Shown here: piece after piece, positions 1-8,542 of the stretch
Layout: every line of letters starts with the position of its first letter
How positions within the stretch are numbered: the first letter of the stretch is position 1
Source of the DNA: a virus
DNA length: 47,596 nt
IMG/VR virus record: IMGVR_UViG_3300022682_000034
Span: 1 to 47,596 of that record
Strand: one strand, 5' to 3'
Translations under genes and position numbers: made by a program
Notes under the pieces: generated by a model
Seen by the model: the letters and a program-made list of their open reading frames with translations, nothing else
Told to the model about the DNA's origin: nothing
Database searches by the model: none

Positions 1-15
1 CGTTTTGTCCCGGCG
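1..15. repeat. Terminal direct repeat (left copy)
   Basis: The first 15 bases are identical to the last 15 (47582-47596). When the ends are joined, the repeat lies between GGGCG on its left and CGCCC on its right, giving local dyad symmetry just upstream of the terminase genes. This is where lambda-like phages have their cos site. It may be a cohesive end or simply the overlap left by closing a circular assembly; the sequence alone cannot tell which. Confidence 0.8.
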
Positions 16-46
16 CCCGTTCTTTCGGACCTCATTCTCGAAAAAA

Positions 47-61
47 TACAGTGTAACTGTA
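47..61. promoter_or_regulatory. Perfect inverted repeat, operator-like
   Basis: TACAGT-GTA-ACTGTA is a perfect 6-base dyad around a 3-base centre, about 30 bases upstream of the predicted -35 of the terminase promoter. It could be an operator or part of a terminase binding region. No binding protein can be assigned. Confidence 0.4.
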
Positions 62-89
62 CGGCAAATCGTCCCTGGGAATAATTTGT

Positions 90-118
90 TTCAAAGGCCC
101 CTAACCTCGTGATATAAT
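90..118 (+). promoter_or_regulatory. Putative sigma70 promoter for the head genes
   Basis: TTCAAA (90-95) is separated by 17 bases from a perfect TATAAT (113-118). The predicted transcription start falls at about base 125, which is the A of the terminase small-subunit ATG. No Shine-Dalgarno lies before that ATG, so a leaderless transcript is suggested. Confidence 0.5.
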
Positions 119-124
119 AAAAAC

Positions 125-805
125 ATGGAGCCCAAAAAAGAGATTAAATTTCCGAGATACTTGAAGAAATCACATTTTGCCCGTAAGATCGGTGTCTCCG
201 CATCCGCCATAACTAACGCAATAAAGGAAAAAAAGCTGTCGGTGACTAGGGATGGATTGATCGATACTCGCCATCCCAAAAATGCAGCGTACGCCGAGAA
301 TGCCCGCCATAGAAAGGCATACGATGAGAAGGGCCAGGCAGAGGTGAGGGAGCAGAAAAAGCGGGAGGCGAAGGAGAGGATTCAGGCCGCGGCGTCAGGT
401 GGGAAAGCCGAAGACTCCCACAGAAATCTGGCGGATAGAGATATGCTTGAGGAGATGATGGGGGCGCTCGAGGCGTCCGATGCAATTGAGGCTGACCTTA
501 AACGCGAGAAGGTAAGACAACAAACCTACAAGCTCAAAATCGACAACGAGCACAAGCTTAGGCGCCTAATCGACCGTGGTTTTGTGGATGCTGTGATCGG
601 TCGCATTGGTACAGTCCTCGCAAGCCACATGCTGACGATGGGCGACCGCATTTCAGCGGATTTGGTCGCTGCCTGTGGTGTTAGCGGATCCGAATTTAAG
701 ATAAAGGTAAAACAGATTATAGACAAAGATGTTAGTCGCTCTGTCAATGCACTAAAACAGGAAATACAAAGTAGGTACGAAGACAAGGTGGACGAAGATG
801 TATAA
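125..805 (+). CDS. Terminase small subunit (Nu1-like)
   Basis: This is a 226-residue basic, charged protein whose N-terminal region (about residues 15-45, around ARKIGVSASAITNAIKEKKL) looks like a winged helix-turn-helix. That is the DNA-recognition fold of Nu1-type small terminase subunits. A long charged, probably helical middle follows. The stop overlaps the start of the large terminase gene by 8 bases, the usual arrangement. Its role would be to recognise the packaging site and load the large subunit. The ATG lacks a ribosome-binding site and sits where the upstream promoter would start transcription. The assignment rests on the HTH pattern and on position. Confidence 0.75.
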   Translation: MEPKKEIKFPRYLKKSHFARKIGVSASAITNAIKEKKLSVTRDGLIDTRHPKNAAYAENARHRKAYDEKGQAEVREQKKREAKERIQAAASGGKAEDSHRNLADRDMLEEMMGALEASDAIEADLKREKVRQQTYKLKIDNEHKLRRLIDRGFVDAVIGRIGTVLASHMLTMGDRISADLVAACGVSGSEFKIKVKQIIDKDVSRSVNALKQEIQSRYEDKVDEDV

Positions 806-2795
806 TGAATTTCAATGTTCATTTGTACCACAAGACTCTAAAAACGACATGGTTAAATACCTACTTAGGCGCATTGACCGCCTGCCTTCTGATGTGCCGA
901 CGATTGCAGTTTCTGATTACGCCGAGCAAAAGCGTGTATTGCCGCTAAATACACCATTTCCCGGCCCATGGCAAAACGAGCGGACGCCGTATTTAACTGA
1001 GATTATGGATAATATGAGCGTTATCACTCCAATACAGCGCACGGTTGTGCTCAAGGGCGCTCAAATCGGCATGACAGCCGCGGCGGAGAATTGTGTTGTG
1101 TATTGGATTGACGTCGTCCCCGCTGAAATTTTATTCATTTCCGCGACCGATGACCTCTTGACGAAATGGGCAATGAAGCGACTCGAGCCGGCAATCGATT
1201 CGTGTGGGTGCCGTGACAAAATCTTCGCTCAGTCGACAGGGAAGGGATCGCGGCGGACGGGTGACAAGGTCATGAGCAAAGAATTTGTTGGGGGTGCGCT
1301 CGATATGGCAAGCGCGCAATCCGCGCCATCTTTGCGATCTGACTCGAAACGCGTTTTGATTCGGGATGAGATCGACGGAGCGCCCCGGAATCTCAAAACG
1401 GGAGAGGGCGACTGGCTCGAAGTTTCGTACGTGCGAACGAACGCATACGACGACCGGCGAAAGGTTTTGGATTTTTCGACACCGACAACGATAGAAGATT
1501 CTTCTGTATATCCTGAGTACCTGCTTGGGGACCAGCGGAAGTTTCACGTTCCCTGCCCGCATTGCGGCGGATTCCAAGAGCTCCGGTGGGCGTGGAACGA
1601 CTCAGCCGAGTATGGGTTGAAACCCGTGCTCAAAGACGGACGTCTTGTTGATGCGTACTATCAATGTGAGCATTGCGCGGGAGAAATCTACAATAACGAT
1701 AAATCATTCATGTTACGAAATGGACACTGGGAACCGACGGCCGTCTCTAGCTCGCCTTATATGAGATCATATCATATATCGTCTTTGTATTCCCCAGTTG
1801 GGATGCTGTCATGGCTTTCGATCTACGAAAAGTATCTCAGGGCAAAGGACACGCCGGACGGGATGCGCTCTTTTGTGAATCTATACCTCGGCGAACCATA
1901 TCGCGAGACGGGATCGCGGCCGGAGCTCGATCAGGTGATTGAGCTTCGGGGCAGGTACAAATCAAAAACGGTCCCAGACGGCGTTTTGTTCTTGACAGCT
2001 GGCGTGGATATTCAGCGTGGTTCGAAGAACAACCCTGACAATCCTGCACGTATCGAGCTTGAGATCTGCGGCCACGGGAAAAGATTCCGATCGTGGTCAA
2101 TTGATTATATCGTGCTTGAGGGGTCGACAGACGACCACGGGGACGGGGCGTGGGCATTGCTCGCCGAGCTCATCGCCTCCGGTGGGTGGTCGTTCAAACG
2201 CGACGACGGCCGAGTTTTCCAGGTTCAAATCGCGCTCATTGACTCCGGTGACGGGCCAAATACTGACCAGGTGCTCAGTTTTACAAAGGGATATCGAAAC
2301 ATTTTTCCATCGAAAGGTCGTCAAATGCTCAAGGCTGACCCGCAAAAGCGCAAAGTGGATTCAATGGAGGCGTTCAACCTCAAACGATACCAGGCGATGG
2401 TTTCGGGGCGTGGTGCTGATTATGGCGGGTATGTGATCGCAACCAATTACTACAAACACCACACATACAACAACCTCAATAACACATATCGGAATCTTGA
2501 CGACAGGGAGCGCCCGGGTTTCTGCGAATTCCCAGAAGACTACCCGGCGTCGTACTTCGAGATGTTGACCGCCGAGGAGAGGCGCAAAGATGGGTCTTTC
2601 CATCAGGGGTCTAAGCGAAACGAGGCGCTAGACTGTCGGGTGATGAATCTATGCGCTGCGGATATTTATCTTGATTCGATGGTAAAAGACTTGCAAGCAA
2701 CCGCAAAATCCGGTGGCGCGTCAAGAAAGGACATCGAGACCGTTAACCATGCCTACGTGCTGTCTCTGCTTGAGCGGGACACTTCGAAAAAATAA
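798..2795 (+). CDS. Terminase large subunit, GpA family
   Basis: This 665-residue protein is the packaging motor and nuclease. A Walker A-like KGAQIGMT lies at residues 86-93, the acidic pair of a Walker B motif (VLIRDEID) at about 186-192, and two CxxC pairs at C253/C256 and C290/C293 that could hold a zinc ion in the linker between ATPase and nuclease. The length fits lambda gpA (about 640). It overlaps the small subunit by 8 bases. GpA-type enzymes usually package from cos sites, which fits the short repeated ends of this genome. Confidence 0.93.
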   Translation: MYNEFQCSFVPQDSKNDMVKYLLRRIDRLPSDVPTIAVSDYAEQKRVLPLNTPFPGPWQNERTPYLTEIMDNMSVITPIQRTVVLKGAQIGMTAAAENCVVYWIDVVPAEILFISATDDLLTKWAMKRLEPAIDSCGCRDKIFAQSTGKGSRRTGDKVMSKEFVGGALDMASAQSAPSLRSDSKRVLIRDEIDGAPRNLKTGEGDWLEVSYVRTNAYDDRRKVLDFSTPTTIEDSSVYPEYLLGDQRKFHVPCPHCGGFQELRWAWNDSAEYGLKPVLKDGRLVDAYYQCEHCAGEIYNNDKSFMLRNGHWEPTAVSSSPYMRSYHISSLYSPVGMLSWLSIYEKYLRAKDTPDGMRSFVNLYLGEPYRETGSRPELDQVIELRGRYKSKTVPDGVLFLTAGVDIQRGSKNNPDNPARIELEICGHGKRFRSWSIDYIVLEGSTDDHGDGAWALLAELIASGGWSFKRDDGRVFQVQIALIDSGDGPNTDQVLSFTKGYRNIFPSKGRQMLKADPQKRKVDSMEAFNLKRYQAMVSGRGADYGGYVIATNYYKHHTYNNLNNTYRNLDDRERPGFCEFPEDYPASYFEMLTAEERRKDGSFHQGSKRNEALDCRVMNLCAADIYLDSMVKDLQATAKSGGASRKDIETVNHAYVLSLLERDTSKK

Positions 2796-2858
2796 CATCC
2801 GGCGAAAAAGATCAGATTTCCTGTTGACTTTGTATCGGATTTATGCGCATTTTGTTTT

Positions 2859-3149
2859 ATGTCTTGCGTATCGTCCACATACAGGGCCGAGCTGGTAGAA
2901 CGTCTTACGAAGAAAAAGGCGCAGCTCGAATCCGTTCAAGACGCGATCGACGATTTGATCGGCGAGAACGTCGAAGAGTATCAGCTCAACACCGGTGATA
3001 TGATGCAACGTGCGCGGAGGCGCAAACTGAAAGACCTGCAAGAATTTCAATCAACGCTCGAGGCCGAGATCGACTCGCTCACAAGGCGGCTAGCGTCATG
3101 CGGAGTAGTTAATATCAATTTGAGACGGAAACGGGGTTCATATGTCTAA
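2859..3149 (+). CDS. Small helical protein, gpW/DUF6148-like
   Basis: This 96-residue protein is almost entirely charged helix, with likely coiled coil at residues 9-36 and 50-78, then a basic tail. It sits between terminase and portal, where lambda-type head modules carry the head-tail joining protein gpW and where small DUF6148 proteins are found. The GDMMQRARRRKLKDL stretch resembles the middle of that family. Its 3' end overlaps the portal start by 8 bases. The start used has no clear ribosome-binding site and could be wrong. The joining role comes mostly from position. Confidence 0.5.
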   Translation: MSCVSSTYRAELVERLTKKKAQLESVQDAIDDLIGENVEEYQLNTGDMMQRARRRKLKDLQEFQSTLEAEIDSLTRRLASCGVVNINLRRKRGSYV

Positions 3150-4758
3150 GGTCGGGGATTTTTTCGCTAATCTGTTTGGGCGAGGAACAACCCCGCAAGT
3201 GATCGAGACGATGCACGTCCCACGTGGGTCAATGCTCGGGACAACGTTTGATCTCGGGTCTTCTGATGGCTCGAAGTGGGATCTTGGTCTTTCGACATCC
3301 GGAGCGGCACCGAAAATTGACCACAATCGAGCTCGTCGCAACGCGAGATCCGCATATCTCGACTCAATCCAGACGCATTCGATCGTCAATCGGATGTCGG
3401 ATTCTGTCGTCGATCAAGGGCTCCGCCTTAAATGCTCGCCGATGGCTGACACGATCGGAGTCTCTGAAGAGCGCGCGGCCCGGTGGGCCCGTAACGTCGA
3501 GCACAGGTTCCATTTGTGGGCGAAAGATCGCAAGGGCAACCGTCAAGAGATCGTCAATTTCTATCAGTTTCAGCGGCTGATTTTCACGTCTCAACTTCGA
3601 GACGGCGAATACTTCGTGCGGCTGTACTACAATAACCGCCGAGACCTCCAAAATCCGCTCCAATTCCGCGCGGTCGACCCGGGCCTTGTGCGGTGCTCTG
3701 GATTCACAGACACGAGCGGCTATCAATTCCTCGAAGACGGGATCGAGCGGGACGCGGCCGGGCGGGAGATTGCCTATCATATCATGAGCCGAAAGGCTGA
3801 CGGCCTCTACGAAGAGATACGGATCCCAGCGGTCGGGTCGACGGGTCGACGGGTCATGCTCCATGGATTCCGGCCGGACTGGCCGGAACAAATCCGGGGT
3901 TATCCGCAATATTTCCACGCGCTCCAAGAATTTGAAAACGTCACGGACTTTTCTCTCGCCCATGTCAAAAAGGCGATAAATCAGTCCATGATCACGATGT
4001 ATGTCAAGCCGAATTCGGACAATCCCGCGTCGAATCCGCTTGCGAATGTGTCAGTGAGCAATCCAGTGGCCCCGATCGATACAACGTTGATCGAAGAATC
4101 CGATCACATTACCGCAGAGCCGCGCCTTTCGTATGTGCCAATTCCAGAGGCGACCTTTAATGCACCTGGCTCCGTCGGCGTTTTCAATCTGATGGAGGGC
4201 GAAGATCTCAAGCCCTTCAACGACTCCGCGCCGGTCCAGGAATTCGGAAATTTTGTGAATGCGTTCACTTCACACCTCGCGGCGTCGATGTCGATACCGC
4301 TCGAGGTCGTTTTGATGCAATTCAATGCGAATTATTCGGCGTCAAGGGCAGCCTTGATTTTGTTCTGGCGGGTGGCGCAGATTTGGCGCGCCGAGCTCGC
4401 GAGCGATCTGCTGAATCCGGTTTTCGAGTCTTGGCTTTCCGGAGAGATCGCCTCCGGTCGCGTTATCGCGCCCGGTTGGAGCGACCCGCGGATTCGTAAC
4501 GCCTGGTTACACTCCACTTGGAGCGGCGTCCCAATGCCGAACATCGACCCGCAGAAGACCGCGAAAGCGGATCAACTATACGTCGAAATGGGTGCCCAAA
4601 CGTTGCAAGACGTCGCTCAAAATCTCAACGGCTCGGAGATCGAAACGAATAAATCACAGCTCGCTCGTGAGCTCGAGAACCTTCCGACGCCCCCTTGGGG
4701 CAAACGGACGGAATCCGCCGAGACGAGCGCAATCCCCGAAGATTCGGAGGACGAGTAA
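3142..4758 (+). CDS. Portal protein, lambda gpB family
   Basis: This 538-residue protein would form the dodecameric ring at the capsid vertex through which DNA passes. It contains the family-typical stretch FNANYSASRAAL around residue 394, preceded by SIPLEVVLMQ, seen in lambda-type portals. Length matches gpB (about 530). It overlaps the preceding small gene and is followed closely by protease and scaffold genes, as in lambda. The C-terminal about 30 residues are acidic and probably disordered. Confidence 0.93.
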   Translation: MSKVGDFFANLFGRGTTPQVIETMHVPRGSMLGTTFDLGSSDGSKWDLGLSTSGAAPKIDHNRARRNARSAYLDSIQTHSIVNRMSDSVVDQGLRLKCSPMADTIGVSEERAARWARNVEHRFHLWAKDRKGNRQEIVNFYQFQRLIFTSQLRDGEYFVRLYYNNRRDLQNPLQFRAVDPGLVRCSGFTDTSGYQFLEDGIERDAAGREIAYHIMSRKADGLYEEIRIPAVGSTGRRVMLHGFRPDWPEQIRGYPQYFHALQEFENVTDFSLAHVKKAINQSMITMYVKPNSDNPASNPLANVSVSNPVAPIDTTLIEESDHITAEPRLSYVPIPEATFNAPGSVGVFNLMEGEDLKPFNDSAPVQEFGNFVNAFTSHLAASMSIPLEVVLMQFNANYSASRAALILFWRVAQIWRAELASDLLNPVFESWLSGEIASGRVIAPGWSDPRIRNAWLHSTWSGVPMPNIDPQKTAKADQLYVEMGAQTLQDVAQNLNGSEIETNKSQLARELENLPTPPWGKRTESAETSAIPEDSEDE

Positions 4759-4759
4759 A

Positions 4760-4879
4760 ATGGCCGATCCGGCATTGAAAACAGTTACTGAGGACACTTG
4801 GACGAAGGTCGCGACTTCCGTTTTAACAACTCAAGTGAATATTGTCGGAATGAGAACAATGCTATGGAGTGCCGTGTAG
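4760..4879 (+). CDS. 39-residue protein, possibly a truncated virion protein
   Basis: A strong ribosome-binding site (GGAGG at 4746-4750) precedes an ATG encoding 39 residues that begin MADPALKTVTEDTWTKVAT. This resembles the N-terminus of small phage virion proteins that normally run to about 100 residues. Here the frame closes with TAG three bases before the protease start. It is either a genuine micro-protein or a shortened gene kept for coupling to the protease. Confidence 0.55.
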   Translation: MADPALKTVTEDTWTKVATSVLTTQVNIVGMRTMLWSAV

Positions 4880-4881
4880 CC

Positions 4882-6108
4882 ATGAATAAAATTTGGGCAA
4901 TGGACGAAAGATTTTTGGTGGATTACCTCGAAAAAACCTCGTCAGAATTTTACATTTCCCCCGAGGCGGAGACGCTCGTTTTCGACAGTATGAATTCGGT
5001 CGAGATCATGACAGTTTCTGACGGAGTCGCGACCGTCGAGGTACGTGGCCCACTGTCGAAAATCGGGCCGAATATTTTCGATATGCTGTTCGGTTTTGGT
5101 GGCACGGCTTACGGGGATATCGTCGACGCGCTCAACGCGGCGGAATCCCGCGACGACGTCGAGAGAATTGTTCTCGATATGGACACTCCCGGCGGCGAGG
5201 TCAACGGAGTCGATGAGGTCTGGCAAACTGTCTCCGGCACGAAAAAGCCGGTTATGGCTGTTAACTCCGGCCTTTTGGCATCGGCCGGATATTGGATTGC
5301 CTCGGCGGCGGACGAGATCGCGGCGGCGTCCCCCTCGGTCGAAACGGGGTCGATCGGTGTGGTGATTACCGCGCTCGATACCTCGAAGCGCGACGAATCC
5401 GCCGGTTACAAGAGAGTGAAAATCATTTCTCGCAACGCTCCAAACAAGAATCCGGACGTTGCGACCGACGACGGGATCGTCGAACTCCAACGGCGCGCCG
5501 ACGCAATCGAGCGGATTTTTATTGATAGGGTTGCGGCTGGTCGCGGCGTGTCTCCCGAAACAGTGGTTTCGGAGTATGGCAAAGGATCCGTTTTTGTCGC
5601 GAACGACCCCGATCAGAATGAACCGGACGCGATGAAAAACGGAATGATCGACAAACTACTTTACACGAAACAAACGAACGTGATAGATTTGGGCAATAAA
5701 TCCGCCAAGATTGCGGCGGTCATTGACCCCCAGGAGGAACCGGAAATGGAAGAAGAAATCAAGAAATTGACTTCCGAGCTTTCTGCAATCAAGGCGGAAA
5801 AAGAAGAGCTTGAAGCGCGGATCGCGAAAGCATCCCCATATCTGGCAAGCTCGAGTTATCCTGAGCATATACGCGCGCTAGCCGTCGCAGTGCTCGAGGG
5901 TGCCGAAGAGCCGGCCGCGCTCAAGGGCGCGGTTGTTGCATTCGACGCGATGACCGAGCAGAAAAAGGCGGTGAAAGCCGAGGAAGAAACCGAAACGACT
6001 CCAGAAGTGATCGCGCAGAAAGGCGAGGCACTCCCCGAAGGCGTTGTCTCGGCGGATAACTATCAGGAATACATCGCGAAAAAGCGCGAATCCCTCGGGA
6101 TCGCGTAA
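4882..6108 (+). CDS. Head maturation protease, S49 (SppA/gpC-like), with C-terminal scaffold region
   Basis: This 408-residue protein starts MNKIWAMDERF, typical of phage S49 peptidases, with GGAG 12 bases upstream; an upstream in-frame ATG at 4798 is less likely. The ClpP/SppA-like core spans about residues 45-240. The probable nucleophile is S134 in LLASAGYWIAS, with DTPGGEVNGV at 101-110 forming the oxyanion region. The C-terminal third has a coiled coil (about 290-315) and low-complexity acidic residues, as in scaffold domains. In lambda, gpC and the nested Nu3 act together in prohead assembly; the same plan appears here. Confidence 0.9.
   Translation: MNKIWAMDERFLVDYLEKTSSEFYISPEAETLVFDSMNSVEIMTVSDGVATVEVRGPLSKIGPNIFDMLFGFGGTAYGDIVDALNAAESRDDVERIVLDMDTPGGEVNGVDEVWQTVSGTKKPVMAVNSGLLASAGYWIASAADEIAAASPSVETGSIGVVITALDTSKRDESAGYKRVKIISRNAPNKNPDVATDDGIVELQRRADAIERIFIDRVAAGRGVSPETVVSEYGKGSVFVANDPDQNEPDAMKNGMIDKLLYTKQTNVIDLGNKSAKIAAVIDPQEEPEMEEEIKKLTSELSAIKAEKEELEARIAKASPYLASSSYPEHIRALAVAVLEGAEEPAALKGAVVAFDAMTEQKKAVKAEEETETTPEVIAQKGEALPEGVVSADNYQEYIAKKRESLGIA
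5746..6108 (+). CDS. Nested scaffolding protein (Nu3-like), internal in-frame start
   Basis: Inside the protease gene, in the same frame, a perfect AGGAGG (5732-5737) lies 8 bases before an ATG at codon 289. Translation from it gives a 120-residue acidic protein starting MEEEIKKLTSEL, with a coiled coil at its N-terminus, the usual make-up of a scaffold. Lambda Nu3 is made the same way from within gene C. The ribosome-binding site is stronger than that of the full-length gene, so the scaffold would be made in excess over the protease. Confidence 0.78.
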   Translation: MEEEIKKLTSELSAIKAEKEELEARIAKASPYLASSSYPEHIRALAVAVLEGAEEPAALKGAVVAFDAMTEQKKAVKAEEETETTPEVIAQKGEALPEGVVSADNYQEYIAKKRESLGIA

Positions 6109-6118
6109 GAGGTGAAAA

Positions 6119-6934
6119 ATGGCTTTTTTGACTGATACCCAACACACAAATATTCCGTTTGAGATCGGCGGATCTGCGTACACCGATCCGTCGGGCACTT
6201 TCGCCCAGGATGCAACCCGGACCGCGGCAGTTGCGGTTTACACGGTTTTATCGAAAACCGCCGCTGGCAAGTGGCAGACCTTGACCGACGTCTCGGCGCC
6301 TCTGATGACTCCCGCGATTTTGCAGTGTGGTGCAAACGGGGCGAATCTCGCTGGTTGGCAGGCGGTTTCGGACGGCGAATTCGCGATCACTGTCAATGGG
6401 ACAGCGATGGATATCACCGCTTTGGATTTTTCCGAGATCACGACTCTCGAAGAGATCACCGATACGGTCAACTACGCCGCCGCTGGTCGCTTCACCGCGA
6501 TCTATGACAGCAAAGCTGATTCTTTCAAATTCTTGAGCCCCGAGGCGGGCGCCGGACAGACGATCACAGTCATGTCGGCCGTTTCCGGTGGTTCCGGAAC
6601 AGACATCACCGGATCTGGATTTTTCGACGGTGACACAGCTGGCGCAACAGTGACCGCGGCCACAGGTTCACCGGTTACCGGGATTCCGGCCGGTATTCTT
6701 GTTCGCAATCTCACCGCGACGCAGGTTGCCGCGGCGGACGTCGCGAACGTGCCGGTCATTGTCGGCGGGCAAGGGCTCGTAGTCGACAAGAATCAGATCG
6801 TCCTCGAGAACAGCCTTGCATTGACGGATATCGTCTACGCAGGCGATAAACACAAATCGATTGCCGATTGCTTGAAAGAGCTGGGAATCTTCATCTCGAA
6901 CGCCGTTGACATCGACGGTTTTGAGAATAGCTAA
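6119..6934 (+). CDS. Head decoration protein, gpD-like with an inserted beta domain
   Basis: This 271-residue protein lies directly before the major capsid gene, with an AGAGGTG ribosome-binding site. The N-terminal part (about 1-75) and C-terminal part (about 185-240) resemble gpD-type decoration proteins (about 110 residues in lambda). Between them, about residues 78-185 (GWQAVSDGEFAITVNGTAMD onward) match a beta domain commonly seen in DUF3383-type phage tail proteins. It probably trimerises on the capsid and displays the extra domain outside. The DUF3383 comparison is from recognition, not a search. Confidence 0.72.
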   Translation: MAFLTDTQHTNIPFEIGGSAYTDPSGTFAQDATRTAAVAVYTVLSKTAAGKWQTLTDVSAPLMTPAILQCGANGANLAGWQAVSDGEFAITVNGTAMDITALDFSEITTLEEITDTVNYAAAGRFTAIYDSKADSFKFLSPEAGAGQTITVMSAVSGGSGTDITGSGFFDGDTAGATVTAATGSPVTGIPAGILVRNLTATQVAAADVANVPVIVGGQGLVVDKNQIVLENSLALTDIVYAGDKHKSIADCLKELGIFISNAVDIDGFENS

Positions 6935-6945
6935 GAGGTGAAACC

Positions 6946-8157
6946 ATGAGTTTTCCGACAACTCCCGTGACCGTTGGGCTCTATCATCGAATGATGATGG
7001 ACCTTTTCAACGAAAAAGAGATTATCGGCGTCCCGACTGGCTTTCAAGCGATGTTCGGTCGGATCGAAAACGGATCGAAGACGATTATGTCACCGGATTC
7101 TCTCGAGATTGACCTCGACATCGTTCGAGGGAATGAGAAGATCGCGGCCTTGATTCCGCGCGGCACACTGAGCCGTCCGGTCGAGTCTTTCAAAGACACC
7201 CGGAAGGAAAAATTCACCGAGCGGAATCTGATTTTCCCACTCGCCGAGGAGCACGGTAGCATTTCCGCGAACGAACTCTACTATCGTTCGGTCGGTGAAA
7301 ACCCGTACGCCGCGAGATCGCAGATTGAGCGGCTTCGCGATAAAGCGCGCGACTACCACAAAGAGCACGTTCGCCGATTTGTTCGTACGAACGAGTTACT
7401 CGCGGCTACAGTTGTCAAGACTGGCAAAATGCCAGGGATCGTGGGAACTACAGACACCAATCTGATTTACGATTTCAAGCGTAAATCCACGCATACGACC
7501 ACCGCGGCGGCTTCTTGGGCGACGGCTGGGACGGATATCCTGACAGATATCGACACCCTGTGCGAGCTCGTTCGTCAAGATGCACATGTCACGCCTGACA
7601 TCGCGATCGCCGGATCTACCGCGATGTCAGGGATTATGAACAACACCGCGATTAAGGCACAGCTCGACAACCGTTCGATTGACGCGGGTTTGATTCAGGT
7701 CGGCTACGATCTCCCGCAACGGCTCGCGCACATGCCGGCGAACGGATTCATTCCTCGCGGATTGCTGACCACAACCAAGGGCCATACGCTGTACCTGTTC
7801 ACATATTTGGACGGATACGACAACTCCGCCGGCACTTACACACAGTACGTTTCCGCTACGGATTTCATCGTCACGAGCTCCATGGCTCGCATGGATCGCG
7901 CTTTTGGCCCGGGTGAGCGTCTCCCGATGCTGCCGCAAGAGGAAGAGTTCTTCGCTCAAATGTTCGGATTCTCGACGACCGCCGGCCCGATGCCCGAGAA
8001 TTCACCGAACATTTCTGGGATCGTCGATCCCCGAATGTTCTTCAACGACGTGTTGATCGGTGAAGACCGAAAGGCTGTCACAATCCGGACGCAACATGCA
8101 CCGCTGTTCATACCGACGATGGTTGACGCTGTCGCGTTCATGGATGTGACTCCGTAG
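6946..8157 (+). CDS. Major capsid protein, lambda gpE family
   Basis: This 403-residue protein follows the decoration gene with an AAGAGGTGA ribosome-binding site. The sequence (PRGTLSRPVES near residue 70, long acidic-basic helix with YHKEHVRRF around 140, IAIAGSTAMSGIMNN around 220) is typical of the major capsid protein E family, an HK97-fold shell protein somewhat longer than lambda gpE (341). It forms the icosahedral shell and is assembled on the nested scaffold product. Confidence 0.92.
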   Translation: MSFPTTPVTVGLYHRMMMDLFNEKEIIGVPTGFQAMFGRIENGSKTIMSPDSLEIDLDIVRGNEKIAALIPRGTLSRPVESFKDTRKEKFTERNLIFPLAEEHGSISANELYYRSVGENPYAARSQIERLRDKARDYHKEHVRRFVRTNELLAATVVKTGKMPGIVGTTDTNLIYDFKRKSTHTTTAAASWATAGTDILTDIDTLCELVRQDAHVTPDIAIAGSTAMSGIMNNTAIKAQLDNRSIDAGLIQVGYDLPQRLAHMPANGFIPRGLLTTTKGHTLYLFTYLDGYDNSAGTYTQYVSATDFIVTSSMARMDRAFGPGERLPMLPQEEEFFAQMFGFSTTAGPMPENSPNISGIVDPRMFFNDVLIGEDRKAVTIRTQHAPLFIPTMVDAVAFMDVTP

Positions 8158-8159
8158 TC

Positions 8160-8402
8160 ATGCTGATTTGGGCAACAAAAACGCCCGTTTTGCCTATCGG
8201 TGATCGGATCGTCCAAAAGGGCGATCCGATTCCCGACGGCGTTTTGTCCGACGAGACCATCTCGGCGTATATCGAAAAAGGATATATCGAGACGGTTATC
8301 ATCGAGACCATCAAAGACGCTGAGCTCGAGCTTGAGCCGAAACCGGAGCCGGAGCCCGAGCCGAAGAAAAAACGGGGCAGGAAGAAAAAGGTTGACAAAT
8401 GA
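8160..8402 (+). CDS. Small head protein with Pro-Glu tail and basic C-terminus
   Basis: This 80-residue protein starts two bases after the capsid stop. The first about 50 residues look folded. They are followed by an alternating Glu-Pro segment (EPKPEPEPEP) and a very basic end (KKKRGRKKK). Similar short proteins follow capsid genes in many phages and are often head-tail connector components, but function is not known. Its stop overlaps the next start (ATGA). Confidence 0.65.
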   Translation: MLIWATKTPVLPIGDRIVQKGDPIPDGVLSDETISAYIEKGYIETVIIETIKDAELELEPKPEPEPEPKKKRGRKKKVDK

Positions 8403-8542
8403 AAATCCCCGAAAACGTGACGATCTACATCGGTGGGAAAAAGTACACCAAAGTGATTCCAGACGAGGTCGTTCCGCCTGAGTTACTTGAGAAATTCGGC
8501 AAAAAACCGGCTGAAACCGAGGCCAAAAAGGCGAAAAAGTGA
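8399..8542 (+). CDS. 47-residue hypothetical protein
   Basis: A small gene tightly packed between two others: its ATG overlaps the previous stop, and its TGA overlaps the next ATG. The product starts MKIPENVTIYIGGKKYTKV and ends in a Lys/Ala-rich tail. The family is not recognised. Coupled overlaps on both sides support real expression. Confidence 0.6.
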   Translation: MKIPENVTIYIGGKKYTKVIPDEVVPPELLEKFGKKPAETEAKKAKK

